NCBI GenBank assembly: GCA_910588985.1
Contig: CAJURO010000013.1
Location: 1-28,506 of the forward strand
From: an uncultured Eggerthellaceae bacterium
GTDB taxonomy: Bacteria; Actinomycetota; Coriobacteriia; Coriobacteriales; Eggerthellaceae
Direction of reading: 5' to 3'
Length of the DNA stretch: 28,506 nt
The notes under the pieces were generated by a model that searched no databases, was not told the origin of the DNA, and saw nothing but the letters and a program-made list of their open reading frames with translations. The first letter of the stretch is position 1. Every line of letters begins with the position of its first letter. A program made the translations under genes and the position numbers. Positions 1 through 7,388 of the stretch are shown piece by piece.

Positions 1-2
1 AC

Positions 3-668
3 TTCGGCAAGATGACCGCACGTGAGATCAAGCTCATCATCTGGTTCGTCATCGCATTCGGTCTGATGATCCTGAGCACATGGTTCCCACAGATCAACTC
101 CATGCTGGTCGCTTTCATCTTCTGCGTCATCGCATTCATTCCTGGCATCGACCTTCTGACGAAGAAGCAGTTCTATGCGAACATCCCCTGGGAGATCATC
201 ATGATGATCATCGGCGTGCAAGCGCTTTCCACGGGACTTGTTGGCACAGGCGCTGCTGGATGGTTCGTCAACGTTACCTTCGCTGGTGCTGAGGCATGGC
301 CTGCGATCCTTATCATTCTCGTGATGTGCGTCGTTACCATGATCCTGCATATCGCCATCCCTGTTGGACCTCCGACCGTTTCCGTTGCAGTGCCTCTGAT
401 GGTGGCTGTAGTGACAGCTGTCAATGGTGGCGTGGGCGCTGAGGCTACGCAGATCGTCATCAATCCTGCTGTCATCGCTTGTATCGGTGGCATCCTTGGT
501 GGCGTTACGACATGGCTTCCTATCGACTCCATCATGATGATCTGCTATGAGAAGGGTTGGATCTCCATGAAGGAATGGGTGTCGCGCGCTTGGGTCTCTA
601 CGGTCATCTTGCTCGTGCTGACCGTGCTTTGGACGCCATTCATCTGCGGCATCGTGGTACCTGCTTAA
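3..668 (+). CDS. SLC13/DASS-type anion permease, C-terminal part
   Basis: This is the 3' end of a membrane permease whose reading frame is open to the left edge of the window, so the true start lies outside. The visible ~220 residues are strongly hydrophobic, with about five to six membrane segments. Near the end, a run around residues 160-185 reads GGVTTWLPIDSIMMICYEKG, followed by a segment resembling the final helix of divalent anion:Na+ symporters (SLC13/DASS, ArsB/NhaD superfamily). Substrates in that family are dicarboxylates, citrate or sulfate; I cannot choose among them. An ATG at 12 exists, but nothing suggests it is the start. A GC-rich inverted repeat follows at 750-784. The next two permeases downstream suggest a small cluster for anion or organic acid uptake. 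Family assignment is fairly secure, substrate is not. Confidence 0.75.
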   Translation, partial: FGKMTAREIKLIIWFVIAFGLMILSTWFPQINSMLVAFIFCVIAFIPGIDLLTKKQFYANIPWEIIMMIIGVQALSTGLVGTGAAGWFVNVTFAGAEAWPAILIILVMCVVTMILHIAIPVGPPTVSVAVPLMVAVVTAVNGGVGAEATQIVINPAVIACIGGILGGVTTWLPIDSIMMICYEKGWISMKEWVSRAWVSTVILLVLTVLWTPFICGIVVPA

Positions 669-749
669 TCAGCTTGTCCAGGTAGAGAATGGTGTAGAGA
701 GCTTATCGACTCCATTTCTCTCTGGATGCCATAGTTCCGCTTTCTTGCG

Positions 750-784
750 GCGGCTGCCGAAACTCCTAGCGCTTCGGCAGCCGC
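750..784 (+). terminator. GC-rich hairpin after the DASS permease
   Basis: A perfect 12-bp inverted repeat: GCGGCTGCCGAA at 750-761 and TTCGGCAGCCGC at 773-784, with an 11-base loop. No run of T follows, so it is not a classical intrinsic terminator. Its position 80 bases after a stop codon and before the next ribosome binding site suggests a U-less terminator or an mRNA 3' stabiliser. Confidence 0.5.
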
Positions 785-841
785 TCTCACACATGAACCA
801 CGTACAGGTTTGTGACGAGCATTTTGCATGAGGAGGTTGAA

Positions 842-1036
842 ATGGAATTCGTCGGTGCTGGCGCGGTCGGGTTGATCTTCATCGGTGTTGTCTTTCTCAT
901 TCTTGTTCCTGTTGCTGCACGTATGCGCACGCATGGAAAATCCAGGGAGCAGCAACGGAGCGAGTTCTTCCAGTCCTATGACGCACGCATGGATGAGTTT
1001 CGACAGAGCAAGAAGAAAGGGAAGAAGCGTCGCTGA
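842..1036 (+). CDS. Small single-pass membrane protein (64 aa)
   Basis: I do not recognise this protein. The ATG at 842 follows a full AGGAGG at 831-836 with a five-base spacer, which decides the start over an upstream GTG at 812. The first ~27 residues form one hydrophobic helix (GLIFIGVVFLILVPVAAR), followed by a highly charged tail ending in a Lys/Arg cluster (QSKKKGKKRR). By the positive-inside rule the tail should face the cytoplasm. It sits between two anion permease genes, so it could be a small accessory or regulatory subunit, but this is only positional. It has no cysteines or recognisable enzyme motif. The strong ribosome binding site argues that it is translated. Confidence 0.65.
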   Translation: MEFVGAGAVGLIFIGVVFLILVPVAARMRTHGKSREQQRSEFFQSYDARMDEFRQSKKKGKKRR

Positions 1037-1159
1037 TGAGCCGTGTTATGTGCGAAGGGATGAAACGCTTGGTCGTTCAGCCTGAATGAAGCATTGCAAG
1101 AGCTTTTATCCCTGCGTCCATCTCGTTTCTCTTTGAACCCATTGGATCTTTTTTCGCCT

Positions 1160-1195
1160 TATAAGCAGCAACACTACCTATAAGTAGCAACACTA
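1160..1195 (+). repeat. Tandem 17-nt direct repeat, 19-bp period
   Basis: TATAAGCAGCAACACTA at 1160-1176 is repeated as TATAAGTAGCAACACTA at 1179-1195, with one mismatch and two bases between copies. It lies just ahead of the ribosome binding site (1204-1210) of the ArsB/NhaD permease gene. The 19-bp period is close to two helical turns, so a regulator could bind both copies on the same face. It may equally be a chance duplication in the leader. Confidence 0.6.
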
Positions 1196-1217
1196 TCTTG
1201 GAAAGAGAGGTATTGCG

Positions 1218-2483
1218 TTGGATACCTTGCAGATCATCTCTGTCGTCGTATTCGTTATCGTGATGGCGCTTGTAGTCTCCGAGAAGATACATCGAGCGCT
1301 TGCAGCACTTCTAGGAGCGGTGGCGCTCATCATCATCGGCGTCGTTGATTTCGATACGGGGATGGAGTCTATCGATTTCAATACGCTTGGCGTGCTCTGC
1401 GGCATGATGATGTTCGTAGCGGTGGTAAGGCAATCAGGGCTCTTCGAATTCGTTGCCATCAAGTCCGCCAAGCTTTGCAAGGGAAAGCCGTGGCTTATCA
1501 TGGTCTCCTTCGTCATCATCACCGCCATCTTCTCAGCATTGCTTGATAACGTGACCACGATCTTGCTCATAGGTCCTATGACGATCATGCTCTGTCGCAC
1601 GCTCAAGATCGATCCCGTTCCGTTTCTCATTGCGGAGATCCTTGCGTCGAACGTTGGTGGTACCGCGACCCTCATCGGCGACCCGCCCAACATCATGATC
1701 GGCTCAGCAGCGAACCTTACGTTCTTCGATTTCATCATCTATGATGCGCCAGCGGTCATCATCATTCTTGCTGCTATCATCTTCATCTTCAAATTCCTCT
1801 TTGGTCGCAAGCTTTCCGTTGCATCTGATGATGTGAAAGCGGTCATGGCGCTTTCAGAGGAAGAAGCGATCAAGGATAAGCCGCTTTTCCACAAGAGCAT
1901 CGTTATGATCATCGTTGTCACGATCGCGTTCATGATGCATGGCGTGCTCGGGCTCGAATCATCTGTCATTGCGCTCGCAGCTGCTGCGATCATGCTCCTC
2001 GTCTCGCGCTGCGATCTTGAGGTTGCGCTCGAGGGGGTTGAGTGGGGGACGATCGGGTTCTTCCTCGGGTTGTTCATCGTCGTAGGCGCCATGGAGCATA
2101 CTGGCGTTATCACAATGATCGGACAATGGCTGGTTTCGGTCACAGGGGGAGACGTGGTGCTTCTCATGCTCGCGCTTCTCTGGGCTTCGGCCATACTCTC
2201 TGCGATCCTTGATAACATCCCCTTCGTGGCGACGATGATCCCCATCATCACCGTCATGTCTCAAACGGGCATCGATGTGTTCCCCTTGTGGTGGGCGATC
2301 TCGCTCGGTGCTTGCCTGGGCGGAAATGGAACGCTTGTGGGCGCATCGGCGAATGTGGTGCTTTCGGGCATTGCGAACAAAGAGGGTTACAACATCTCAT
2401 TCATGGGATTCACGAAATATGGCTTCCCCATTATGATCGTGAGCGTTGTGATCGCTACCGCATACTTGCTGGTGATCTTCTAA
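1218..2483 (+). CDS. ArsB/NhaD-family permease
   Basis: A 421-residue polytopic membrane protein of the ArsB/NhaD (ion transporter) superfamily. The N-terminal EKIHRALAALLGAVALIIIG resembles the opening of this family. The hairpin motif GGTATLIGDPPNIMIGS (near residue 150) is its classic substrate or ion-binding loop. A second, degenerate copy (GGNGTLVGASANVV, near residue 380) reflects the family's inverted-repeat structure. The start is a TTG at 1218, preceded by AGAGAGG at 1204-1210 with a seven-base gap; no ATG fits. The substrate could be an anion (arsenite, citrate or another carboxylate) or Na+/H+; no ars genes are nearby, so arsenite is not favoured. The MFS gene starts one base after the stop, so the two are probably co-transcribed and translationally coupled. 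Confidence 0.85.
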   Translation: MDTLQIISVVVFVIVMALVVSEKIHRALAALLGAVALIIIGVVDFDTGMESIDFNTLGVLCGMMMFVAVVRQSGLFEFVAIKSAKLCKGKPWLIMVSFVIITAIFSALLDNVTTILLIGPMTIMLCRTLKIDPVPFLIAEILASNVGGTATLIGDPPNIMIGSAANLTFFDFIIYDAPAVIIILAAIIFIFKFLFGRKLSVASDDVKAVMALSEEEAIKDKPLFHKSIVMIIVVTIAFMMHGVLGLESSVIALAAAAIMLLVSRCDLEVALEGVEWGTIGFFLGLFIVVGAMEHTGVITMIGQWLVSVTGGDVVLLMLALLWASAILSAILDNIPFVATMIPIITVMSQTGIDVFPLWWAISLGACLGGNGTLVGASANVVLSGIANKEGYNISFMGFTKYGFPIMIVSVVIATAYLLVIF

Positions 2484-2484
2484 T

Positions 2485-3759
2485 ATGGTGAAGCTGCGGG
2501 GTAGTTTCGGATACCTTATTGTCCTTACGCTCGTTCTCACGAGCTTCATGCCGTTGTCGCTCGGCCTGTCCTGCCAAGGCATATTCTATAATTCCGTCGC
2601 TGGTCATATCGGTGTCGGTGTGGGCACGGTGAGCTATTATGCCTCTATCATCGCGGCGTCGTGCTTTGTGTTCATGGCGCCGATGGGAAATCTCATCAGC
2701 CGCATAGATGCGCGCCTGTGCCTTTCAGGTGCGGTCATCTTCTGCGCATTGGTGTTCGTATGGCTCTCGTTCACCAACTCCCTCTGGATGTATTTCGTTG
2801 GCGCGTTTCTTATGGGCGCACCGGTGTCGCTTCTGCTCTACATTGCCCCTTCCACCCTCGTGAATAGATGGTTTGCGAAGCGCGCGGGATTCTATGTTGG
2901 CGTGATCATGGCGTTCACAGGTATAGGAGGTGTGGTGTGGAGCACGGTCGGAGGAGCATTGATCGCTGCGATCGGCTGGTCGGCAACCTATCTTGTTTTC
3001 GCTGGCATAAGCATCCTTACGCTCCCCTTTACCGTGTTCTGCATGGCGAGCACGCCTGAGGAGAAGGGGCGGGCCCCTCTCGGGCTCACCGACACCCTGC
3101 ATGAAGGAGAGGGCGCGTTGGCGAAGAAAGAGGAAGATGAGGTGTATCAAGGGGAGGGGGTCACGGCTACAGAGGCTCGATCGATGCCGTCCTTTCCGCT
3201 CATACTCATCATTGCCTTCTTGTTGAACTTCGGGATGTATGTTTACTATGTAGTGCCAAGCTATGCTGCAACAACGGATCTTATTGAGGTGTTCCCGCTT
3301 CTGGGTGCTACCGCGTCCTCAGCTGCTATGGCGGGACAGACGATCTCGAAGGTCATTCTCGGTGGGGTTGGTGAGAGATGGCCGTTCAAAAGCGCTGCTA
3401 CCGCTTGCATGCTTGGGGTAATCGGCATAGCATGCCTTGCATTTGGCTTCAGCAACGTGGTGCTCTTTTATGTCGGGTCCTTCTTGTTCGGCGTGTACTA
3501 CGGCGTTGCGAATGTGATGTTGCCTATCTTCACGCGATGTGCATTCGGTCTGGTCGAGTATGCAAAGATATATTCGCGTATCTCCATGGCTGCGACTGCA
3601 GGCCTTACCATCACGGGGTTTGTCTGGGGGACTCTTGTTGATATGACAGGGTTCGCTTCGATGTTCATCGGAGTTTCCCTGTTCATCCTCTTCGCGGTGG
3701 TGCTTATCATTGTGCTTGGGTCGTCGCGGTTTTCGAAGAAAGCATCCATGCCAAGCTAG
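2485..3759 (+). CDS. MFS transporter (OFA-like)
   Basis: A 424-residue major facilitator superfamily carrier with about 12 hydrophobic segments in two halves. They are separated by a charged cytoplasmic loop around residues 190-230, rich in Glu and Lys. The first half carries a helix 2-3 loop (APMGNLISRIDARL) and a NRWFAKRAGFYVG segment typical of monocarboxylate or oxalate:formate-type MFS members. Substrate is not determinable from sequence. The ATG at 2485 lies one base after the stop of the ArsB/NhaD permease, with no strong ribosome binding site of its own, so translation is probably coupled. The stop codon falls within the inverted repeat at 3745-3777, which marks the end of the transport cluster. 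Confidence 0.85.
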   Translation: MVKLRGSFGYLIVLTLVLTSFMPLSLGLSCQGIFYNSVAGHIGVGVGTVSYYASIIAASCFVFMAPMGNLISRIDARLCLSGAVIFCALVFVWLSFTNSLWMYFVGAFLMGAPVSLLLYIAPSTLVNRWFAKRAGFYVGVIMAFTGIGGVVWSTVGGALIAAIGWSATYLVFAGISILTLPFTVFCMASTPEEKGRAPLGLTDTLHEGEGALAKKEEDEVYQGEGVTATEARSMPSFPLILIIAFLLNFGMYVYYVVPSYAATTDLIEVFPLLGATASSAAMAGQTISKVILGGVGERWPFKSAATACMLGVIGIACLAFGFSNVVLFYVGSFLFGVYYGVANVMLPIFTRCAFGLVEYAKIYSRISMAATAGLTITGFVWGTLVDMTGFASMFIGVSLFILFAVVLIIVLGSSRFSKKASMPS

Positions 3760-3777
3760 CGCAACGCTTGGCATGGA
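3745..3777 (+). terminator. Long hairpin spanning the MFS stop codon
   Basis: A perfect 12-bp inverted repeat, TCCATGCCAAGC at 3745-3756 and GCTTGGCATGGA at 3766-3777, with a nine-base loop that includes the TAG stop of the MFS gene. There is no T-run after it. It is probably a U-less terminator or 3'-end stabiliser separating the transport genes from murA. Confidence 0.55.
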
Positions 3778-3817
3778 GTATGCATGAGCGTTTTCATGAG
3801 GGCATTGAGCCATGCTC

Positions 3818-3823
3818 TATAAT
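3818..3823 (+). promoter_or_regulatory. -10 element of the murA promoter
   Basis: A perfect TATAAT 35 bases ahead of the murA start codon and downstream of the preceding hairpin. I see no good -35 hexamer at 16-18 bases upstream, so the promoter call rests on the -10 and position. Confidence 0.5.
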
Positions 3824-3857
3824 AAGGACGTTTTTGAACACGAACCCAAGGAACGCA

Positions 3858-5129
3858 ATGCCAAAAGAATTGATCGTCGTCCACGGCCCTTGCACCATCT
3901 CTGGAACGATTCATGTCTCAGGTGCGAAGAACTCAGCTCTGAAGCTCATGGCTGCTTCGATCCTTGGACAAGGGACCACGACGATCCACAACATACCTAA
4001 TATCTCTGACATAAGCGTCATGAGCGATGTGCTCACTCGCCTAGGCGCTCGTATTTCGCGCGAGGGACACACCTTCGCGATAGATACGACCGAGGTCAAC
4101 AGCTTCGAAACCCCCTACGAGCTTGTCTCTAAGATGCGCGCTTCGATCTCCGTGCTCGGCCCGTTGATTGCACGATTCGGCTGCGCACGCGCTGCCATGC
4201 CTGGAGGATGCCAGATCGGCGCTCGTAAGATCGACATGCATCTTGTTGGCCTTGAAGCTCTTGGGGTCCAATTCGATGTTGACCACGGCATCCTCATTGC
4301 CTCAACTCCTGCAGGGCTTATCGGCGCGCATGTCATGCTTGAGTTTCCAAGCGTTGGCGCAACAGAGAACATGCTCATGGCTGCAGTGGTCGCAGAGGGC
4401 GAGACGGTCATTGACAATGCTGCTCGTGAGCCAGAGATCGTTGACCTTTGCAACATGTTGAATCAGATGGGGGCAAAGGTGAGCGGTGGTGGTACAAGCA
4501 GTATCACGATCGAAGGAGTACCCCTTGATAGCTTGCATCCCTGTGAGCACACTACGGTGGGGGATCGCATCGAAGCGGGGACATTCTTGACAGGTGGTGC
4601 GCTTACAGGTGGTCCTCTTCAAGTTACAGGCGTTGATCCTGATTACTTGAAGATGGCGATCATGAAGCTGCGCGCATTCGGCTGCATGGTCGAAACGGAC
4701 TCATCGAGCATCACCGTCTCACGCACAGGAGACCTCCAGCCTACCGATATACAGACGCTTCCGCACCCTGGCTTCCCGACAGACCTTCAAGCGCAATTCA
4801 TGCTCCTTGCTGCGCTTGCTGATGGCGTTTCGGTCATCACGGAGAATCTTTTCGAAAACCGATTCATGTTCGCAGCTGAGCTCATGCGCATGGGCGCAGA
4901 TATTACGCTTGAGGAGCATCATGCCATCATCCGTGGTGTTTCTCATCTTCAAGGAGCTCCCGTATCTGCTACCGATTTGCGGGCAGGTGCAGCGCTTGTG
5001 CTTGCGGGCGCTGTGGCAGATGGTACGACATGGGTTCATGATATCGAGCATATAGATCGTGGCTACGAGGATTACGTTGGCAAGCTTTCATGCCTTGGCG
5101 TTGACCTCGAACGTATCATAGAAGCTTGA
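3858..5129 (+). CDS. murA: UDP-N-acetylglucosamine 1-carboxyvinyltransferase
   Basis: This enzyme transfers enolpyruvate from PEP to UDP-GlcNAc, the first committed cytoplasmic step of peptidoglycan synthesis. The 423-residue product has the family length. N-terminal SGAKNSALKLMAASIL (residues 21-36) contains the conserved Lys24-Asn25 pair that contacts substrate. The catalytic loop AMPGGCQIGARKIDMHL carries the active-site cysteine (Cys118, equivalent to E. coli Cys115 and the fosfomycin target), so a Cys-to-Asp resistant form is excluded. The ATG at 3858 is chosen because AAGGA at 3848-3852 precedes it by five bases and the product then begins as family members do; the frame is open upstream to an ATG at 3768, which would add an implausible 30 residues. 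The next gene is also an envelope gene (LCP family). Confidence 0.97.
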   Translation: MPKELIVVHGPCTISGTIHVSGAKNSALKLMAASILGQGTTTIHNIPNISDISVMSDVLTRLGARISREGHTFAIDTTEVNSFETPYELVSKMRASISVLGPLIARFGCARAAMPGGCQIGARKIDMHLVGLEALGVQFDVDHGILIASTPAGLIGAHVMLEFPSVGATENMLMAAVVAEGETVIDNAAREPEIVDLCNMLNQMGAKVSGGGTSSITIEGVPLDSLHPCEHTTVGDRIEAGTFLTGGALTGGPLQVTGVDPDYLKMAIMKLRAFGCMVETDSSSITVSRTGDLQPTDIQTLPHPGFPTDLQAQFMLLAALADGVSVITENLFENRFMFAAELMRMGADITLEEHHAIIRGVSHLQGAPVSATDLRAGAALVLAGAVADGTTWVHDIEHIDRGYEDYVGKLSCLGVDLERIIEA

Positions 5130-5153
5130 TGGTCGAAGCAACAGGGCAAGGCA

Positions 5154-6743
5154 ATGCGGCGATCTGATGGCAGAGATAGTCAAAGAAGGCATGATCCTTC
5201 TGCTCGCTCTCGCCAACAAGCTCCACGGAACATGCGGCAACCGACCAATGCCCATCAACATCCATCCTCTTCGCCTCGCTCTGCGCGAGGAAGCGCCCGA
5301 AGGATGGATGATCCTCGCAGCCGTCATGTTGCCCATGTGAGCAATCATGCGAATGTCTCGGAGGGCAAAGCAGGCAGGTTCGCAAAAGGCGAGCGGATGA
5401 GTGGCCGCACGCATGCACCTTCGCATTCGCTTCCTCAAGTGGATATGAACCCTGGTCCCATTGCGGCAGGAGGTCATTCGCGTGCTCGGTCGCGTGCTGC
5501 GTCGCTTGCTCAAATGCGTCGCTCTAAGAGACGCGCTCGAGCGATCGGCATAGGCGCTGTTGTCATCATCATCACCATTGTCGTGGCGTTTCTTGTGGGA
5601 ACACGCGTGTTCTTGAAAACAACGGACGCTAACTTCGAAGACGAGGCTTCGAATGCCGCAGAAGCTCTTGCGCCCTCCACGGATGAGCCCATCATCTTCC
5701 TTTTGGAGGCAGATCTTTCCTTTGGCGACCGTGCTGAGGAATCTGATCATGCATACGGGTTTATGCTTGCTCGCCTTGATACCGAAGGCAATAAGCTCTC
5801 GTTCCTGACCATACCAGGAAGATTGCAGGTTGAGGTATCGTCTGGTGAGGTTGTAGCGCTTGAGGATGCGCGAGATTACGGGGGAGATGCGGAGACGATC
5901 CGTGTCGTATCGGATCTTGCTGACCTGAAGGTCAATCATTTTGTCTCAACGAATGCACAGGGCTTGTCTCGCCTTGTGGATGCAGTTGGCGGCGTTGAGA
6001 TCGAGATTTTAACAGAGATCGACGATCCTCAAGCAGGAAACATCGTCATCCCACCTGGCGTGCACACTCTCAAAGGTGAGGAAGCTCTTGTTTATCTGCG
6101 CAATACGAATAGCCCACGGGGGTTTGAGCAAACCGCTCAGGATCGCGTCGGCTTCACATTCCGACTGCTTGCCCGTGCGCTCGATACGCAAGGATTCGAT
6201 TTTGCAAACATCATAAGCGAGGCATCGAACTATGTTTCGACTGATATGTCAACGAGCTACTTGATGGATCTTGCAAATGCGGCGCGACCCTTGTCCGACC
6301 TTGCGGTCTTTGAGTCGATCGTGCCCTTTGTCGATATCAAGGAAGATGGTCGTACCGTGCACCAGTTGAATTCGAAGGAATGGAGTGCGGTGCTTGATGC
6401 ATTCGTCAAGGGCGGTGATAGGGGAGCCATCAACGATAGCGCGATTCCGCCAAGCGAGGTATCTGTTGAGATTCGCAACGGCGCGAACATCGATGGTGCT
6501 GGCGCTCGGCTCGGGACGATCCTCCGCGGCTTCGGATACCCAGTCGATGCTATTGGCAATACCAATGATGGCACGATCTATCCTGAAACGCTCGTCATCT
6601 ACACCGATTCGATCTACGCAGGAGCGGCCCAAGACATCGTCTCGGAGATCAGCTCTGGCAGGGTTGTGAATGGCGGTGATTACTACAGCTCGAATTCTGA
6701 CGTTATCGTGATCATAGGAAGCGATTGGTCTGCAACTGATTAG
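5154..6743 (+). CDS. LytR-CpsA-Psr (LCP) family envelope protein
   Basis: A type II membrane protein. With the 5154 start it has a basic, Ser/Arg/His-rich cytoplasmic stretch (residues 1-129), one membrane helix (about 130-155), an extracellular LCP domain (about 175-360) and a LytR_C domain (about 435-529, opening SVEIRNGANIDGAGARLG). LCP enzymes attach undecaprenyl-linked glycopolymers to the wall. The fold is recognisable from SRLVDAVGGVEIEI and LKGEEALVYLRNTN. However, the usual pyrophosphate-binding signatures are altered: IPGRLQV where SIPRDT is typical, and YLRNTN where YVRSRK is typical. Catalysis is therefore uncertain. The start is uncertain too: 5154 has AGGG seven bases upstream, but GTG 5337 and ATG 5397 (AAAGG at 5385-5389) are alternatives, and codon use in 5167-5336 favours another frame. 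It follows murA by 24 bases. Confidence 0.8.
   Translation: MRRSDGRDSQRRHDPSARSRQQAPRNMRQPTNAHQHPSSSPRSARGSARRMDDPRSRHVAHVSNHANVSEGKAGRFAKGERMSGRTHAPSHSLPQVDMNPGPIAAGGHSRARSRAASLAQMRRSKRRARAIGIGAVVIIITIVVAFLVGTRVFLKTTDANFEDEASNAAEALAPSTDEPIIFLLEADLSFGDRAEESDHAYGFMLARLDTEGNKLSFLTIPGRLQVEVSSGEVVALEDARDYGGDAETIRVVSDLADLKVNHFVSTNAQGLSRLVDAVGGVEIEILTEIDDPQAGNIVIPPGVHTLKGEEALVYLRNTNSPRGFEQTAQDRVGFTFRLLARALDTQGFDFANIISEASNYVSTDMSTSYLMDLANAARPLSDLAVFESIVPFVDIKEDGRTVHQLNSKEWSAVLDAFVKGGDRGAINDSAIPPSEVSVEIRNGANIDGAGARLGTILRGFGYPVDAIGNTNDGTIYPETLVIYTDSIYAGAAQDIVSEISSGRVVNGGDYYSSNSDVIVIIGSDWSATD
5167..5340 (+). CDS. Possible 57-aa small protein overlapping the LCP 5' end
   Basis: An ATG at 5167 opens a 57-residue frame reading MAEIVKEGMILLLALANK and onward to a TGA at 5338-5340. 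By hand count its third positions are about 68% G/C, against about 37% for the overlapping LCP frame, and its codons (ATC, CTC, GAG, AAC) match neighbouring genes. In the LCP frame here, 10 of 15 Arg codons are of the AGA/AGG/CGA/CGG type. The stop overlaps a GTG at 5337 (GTGA), a classic coupling arrangement for an LCP start there. It also overlaps, as TGATG, a 12-codon frame that itself begins in a TGATG overlap with murA. No strong ribosome binding site precedes 5167. I do not recognise the product; it may be a real small gene, a frameshifted remnant, or chance. Confidence 0.3.
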   Translation: MAEIVKEGMILLLALANKLHGTCGNRPMPINIHPLRLALREEAPEGWMILAAVMLPM

Positions 6744-6750
6744 GTTGCAG
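6730..6750 (+). terminator. Weak hairpin at the LCP stop codon
   Basis: CTGCAAC at 6730-6736 and GTTGCAG at 6744-6750 form a 7-bp stem around a loop holding the LCP stop codon. There is no T-run. It may mark a transcript end before the nifU-type promoter. Confidence 0.3.
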
Positions 6751-6757
6751 AGGGCTA

Positions 6758-6766
6758 TGCTATGAT
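6758..6766 (+). promoter_or_regulatory. Extended -10 promoter of the nifU-type gene
   Basis: TGCTATGAT fits an extended -10 element (TGn plus TATGAT) 44 bases ahead of the start codon. The -35 region is weak, as expected for extended -10 promoters. A very similar TGCTATCAT lies ahead of rpmE. Confidence 0.4.
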
Positions 6767-6809
6767 GCTCTCAGACTGAGAACGATTTCTTTTAGATGAG
6801 GAGAATCAT

Positions 6810-7043
6810 ATGGTAGACAAGGAAAAGGTCGCAGAGGTTATCGAGCAGATCCGTCCGTCGCTTCAAGCTGATGGCGGCGATGTAGCACTCGTTGACGTGT
6901 CCGATGATGGCATGGTGACCGTTGAGCTTCAGGGGGCATGCAAGGGCTGCCCGATGTCTCAGCTCACGCTCGCTAACGGTGTCGAGCGCATCCTTAAGGA
7001 GCGCGTTGAAGGTGTGACGGGTGTGCGGCCCGCTGATCTTTAG
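6810..7043 (+). CDS. NifU C-terminal-type Fe-S scaffold protein
   Basis: A 77-residue stand-alone NifU C-terminal (Nfu) domain. The family carries or delivers an iron-sulfur cluster bound by a CxxC pair from two subunits. The pair is present as GACKGCPMS (Cys44, Cys47), with the usual upstream IRPSLQADGGDVALVDV and downstream VERILKERV helix. The ATG at 6810 has GAGGAG at 6798-6803, six bases upstream, and a candidate extended -10 promoter at 6758-6766. The product is full length for this minimal form; no A-type or N-terminal domain is fused. The following Cys-rich gene starts on the next base after the stop, so the two are almost certainly co-translated and may cooperate in Fe-S or metal handling. 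Confidence 0.93.
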   Translation: MVDKEKVAEVIEQIRPSLQADGGDVALVDVSDDGMVTVELQGACKGCPMSQLTLANGVERILKERVEGVTGVRPADL

Positions 7044-7334
7044 ATGACGCAATGTTGGGAGCAGCGCGGCTGCGATGAAGAGATGATGGGGCGTTGCCCT
7101 CATAACATTCCTGGTGAGCCGTGTCCTGCGGATTGCCATTATGCAGCATGCTTTCGCCCGACTCATGAGGTTTGTTCCGATTTTGGCGTACTGCTCAATC
7201 CGAACCGAGACTACGATCGGGCTCTCAAGGAGATCTGCCGATTCTGTACATTCTTTCTTGAGCATGGCCCTGATGTCTCCGAGCGTGATGGAAGCGTCAT
7301 GAGGCAGGGGAATCCTAACAGATTCCTTCTTTAG
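7044..7334 (+). CDS. Cys-rich protein, two-CW-like
   Basis: A 96-residue protein with nine cysteines at 4, 10, 18, 27, 31, 36, 44, 65 and 68. The N-terminal pattern CWEQRGC followed by CPHNIPGEPCPADC resembles the small two-CW-type cysteine domain found in anaerobes. The C-terminal CRFC could form another metal or cluster site. No enzyme motif, signal peptide or membrane segment is visible. The ATG directly abuts the TAG of the nifU-type gene with no intervening base, so expression is likely coupled. That pairing makes a metal-binding or Fe-S client role reasonable, but it is inference. A strong intrinsic terminator follows at 7354-7388, ending this two-gene unit. Confidence 0.8.
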   Translation: MTQCWEQRGCDEEMMGRCPHNIPGEPCPADCHYAACFRPTHEVCSDFGVLLNPNRDYDRALKEICRFCTFFLEHGPDVSERDGSVMRQGNPNRFLL

Positions 7335-7353
7335 AGTTTTCAGTTCGGCAATG

Positions 7354-7388
7354 GAAGGTGAATGCCCTTGGGTATTCACCTTCTTTTG
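7354..7388 (+). terminator. Intrinsic terminator
   Basis: GAAGGTGAAT at 7354-7363 pairs with ATTCACCTTC at 7374-7383. Further pairing in the inner GCCC/GGGT closes a small loop, and TTTT follows at 7384-7387. It ends the nifU / Cys-rich unit. Confidence 0.88.

Noticed and set aside
5088..5939. 283-codon minus-strand frame opposite the LCP gene
   Set aside because: The plus-strand LCP membrane helix and domains are clear, while this product has no recognisable domain and a shadow-like composition.
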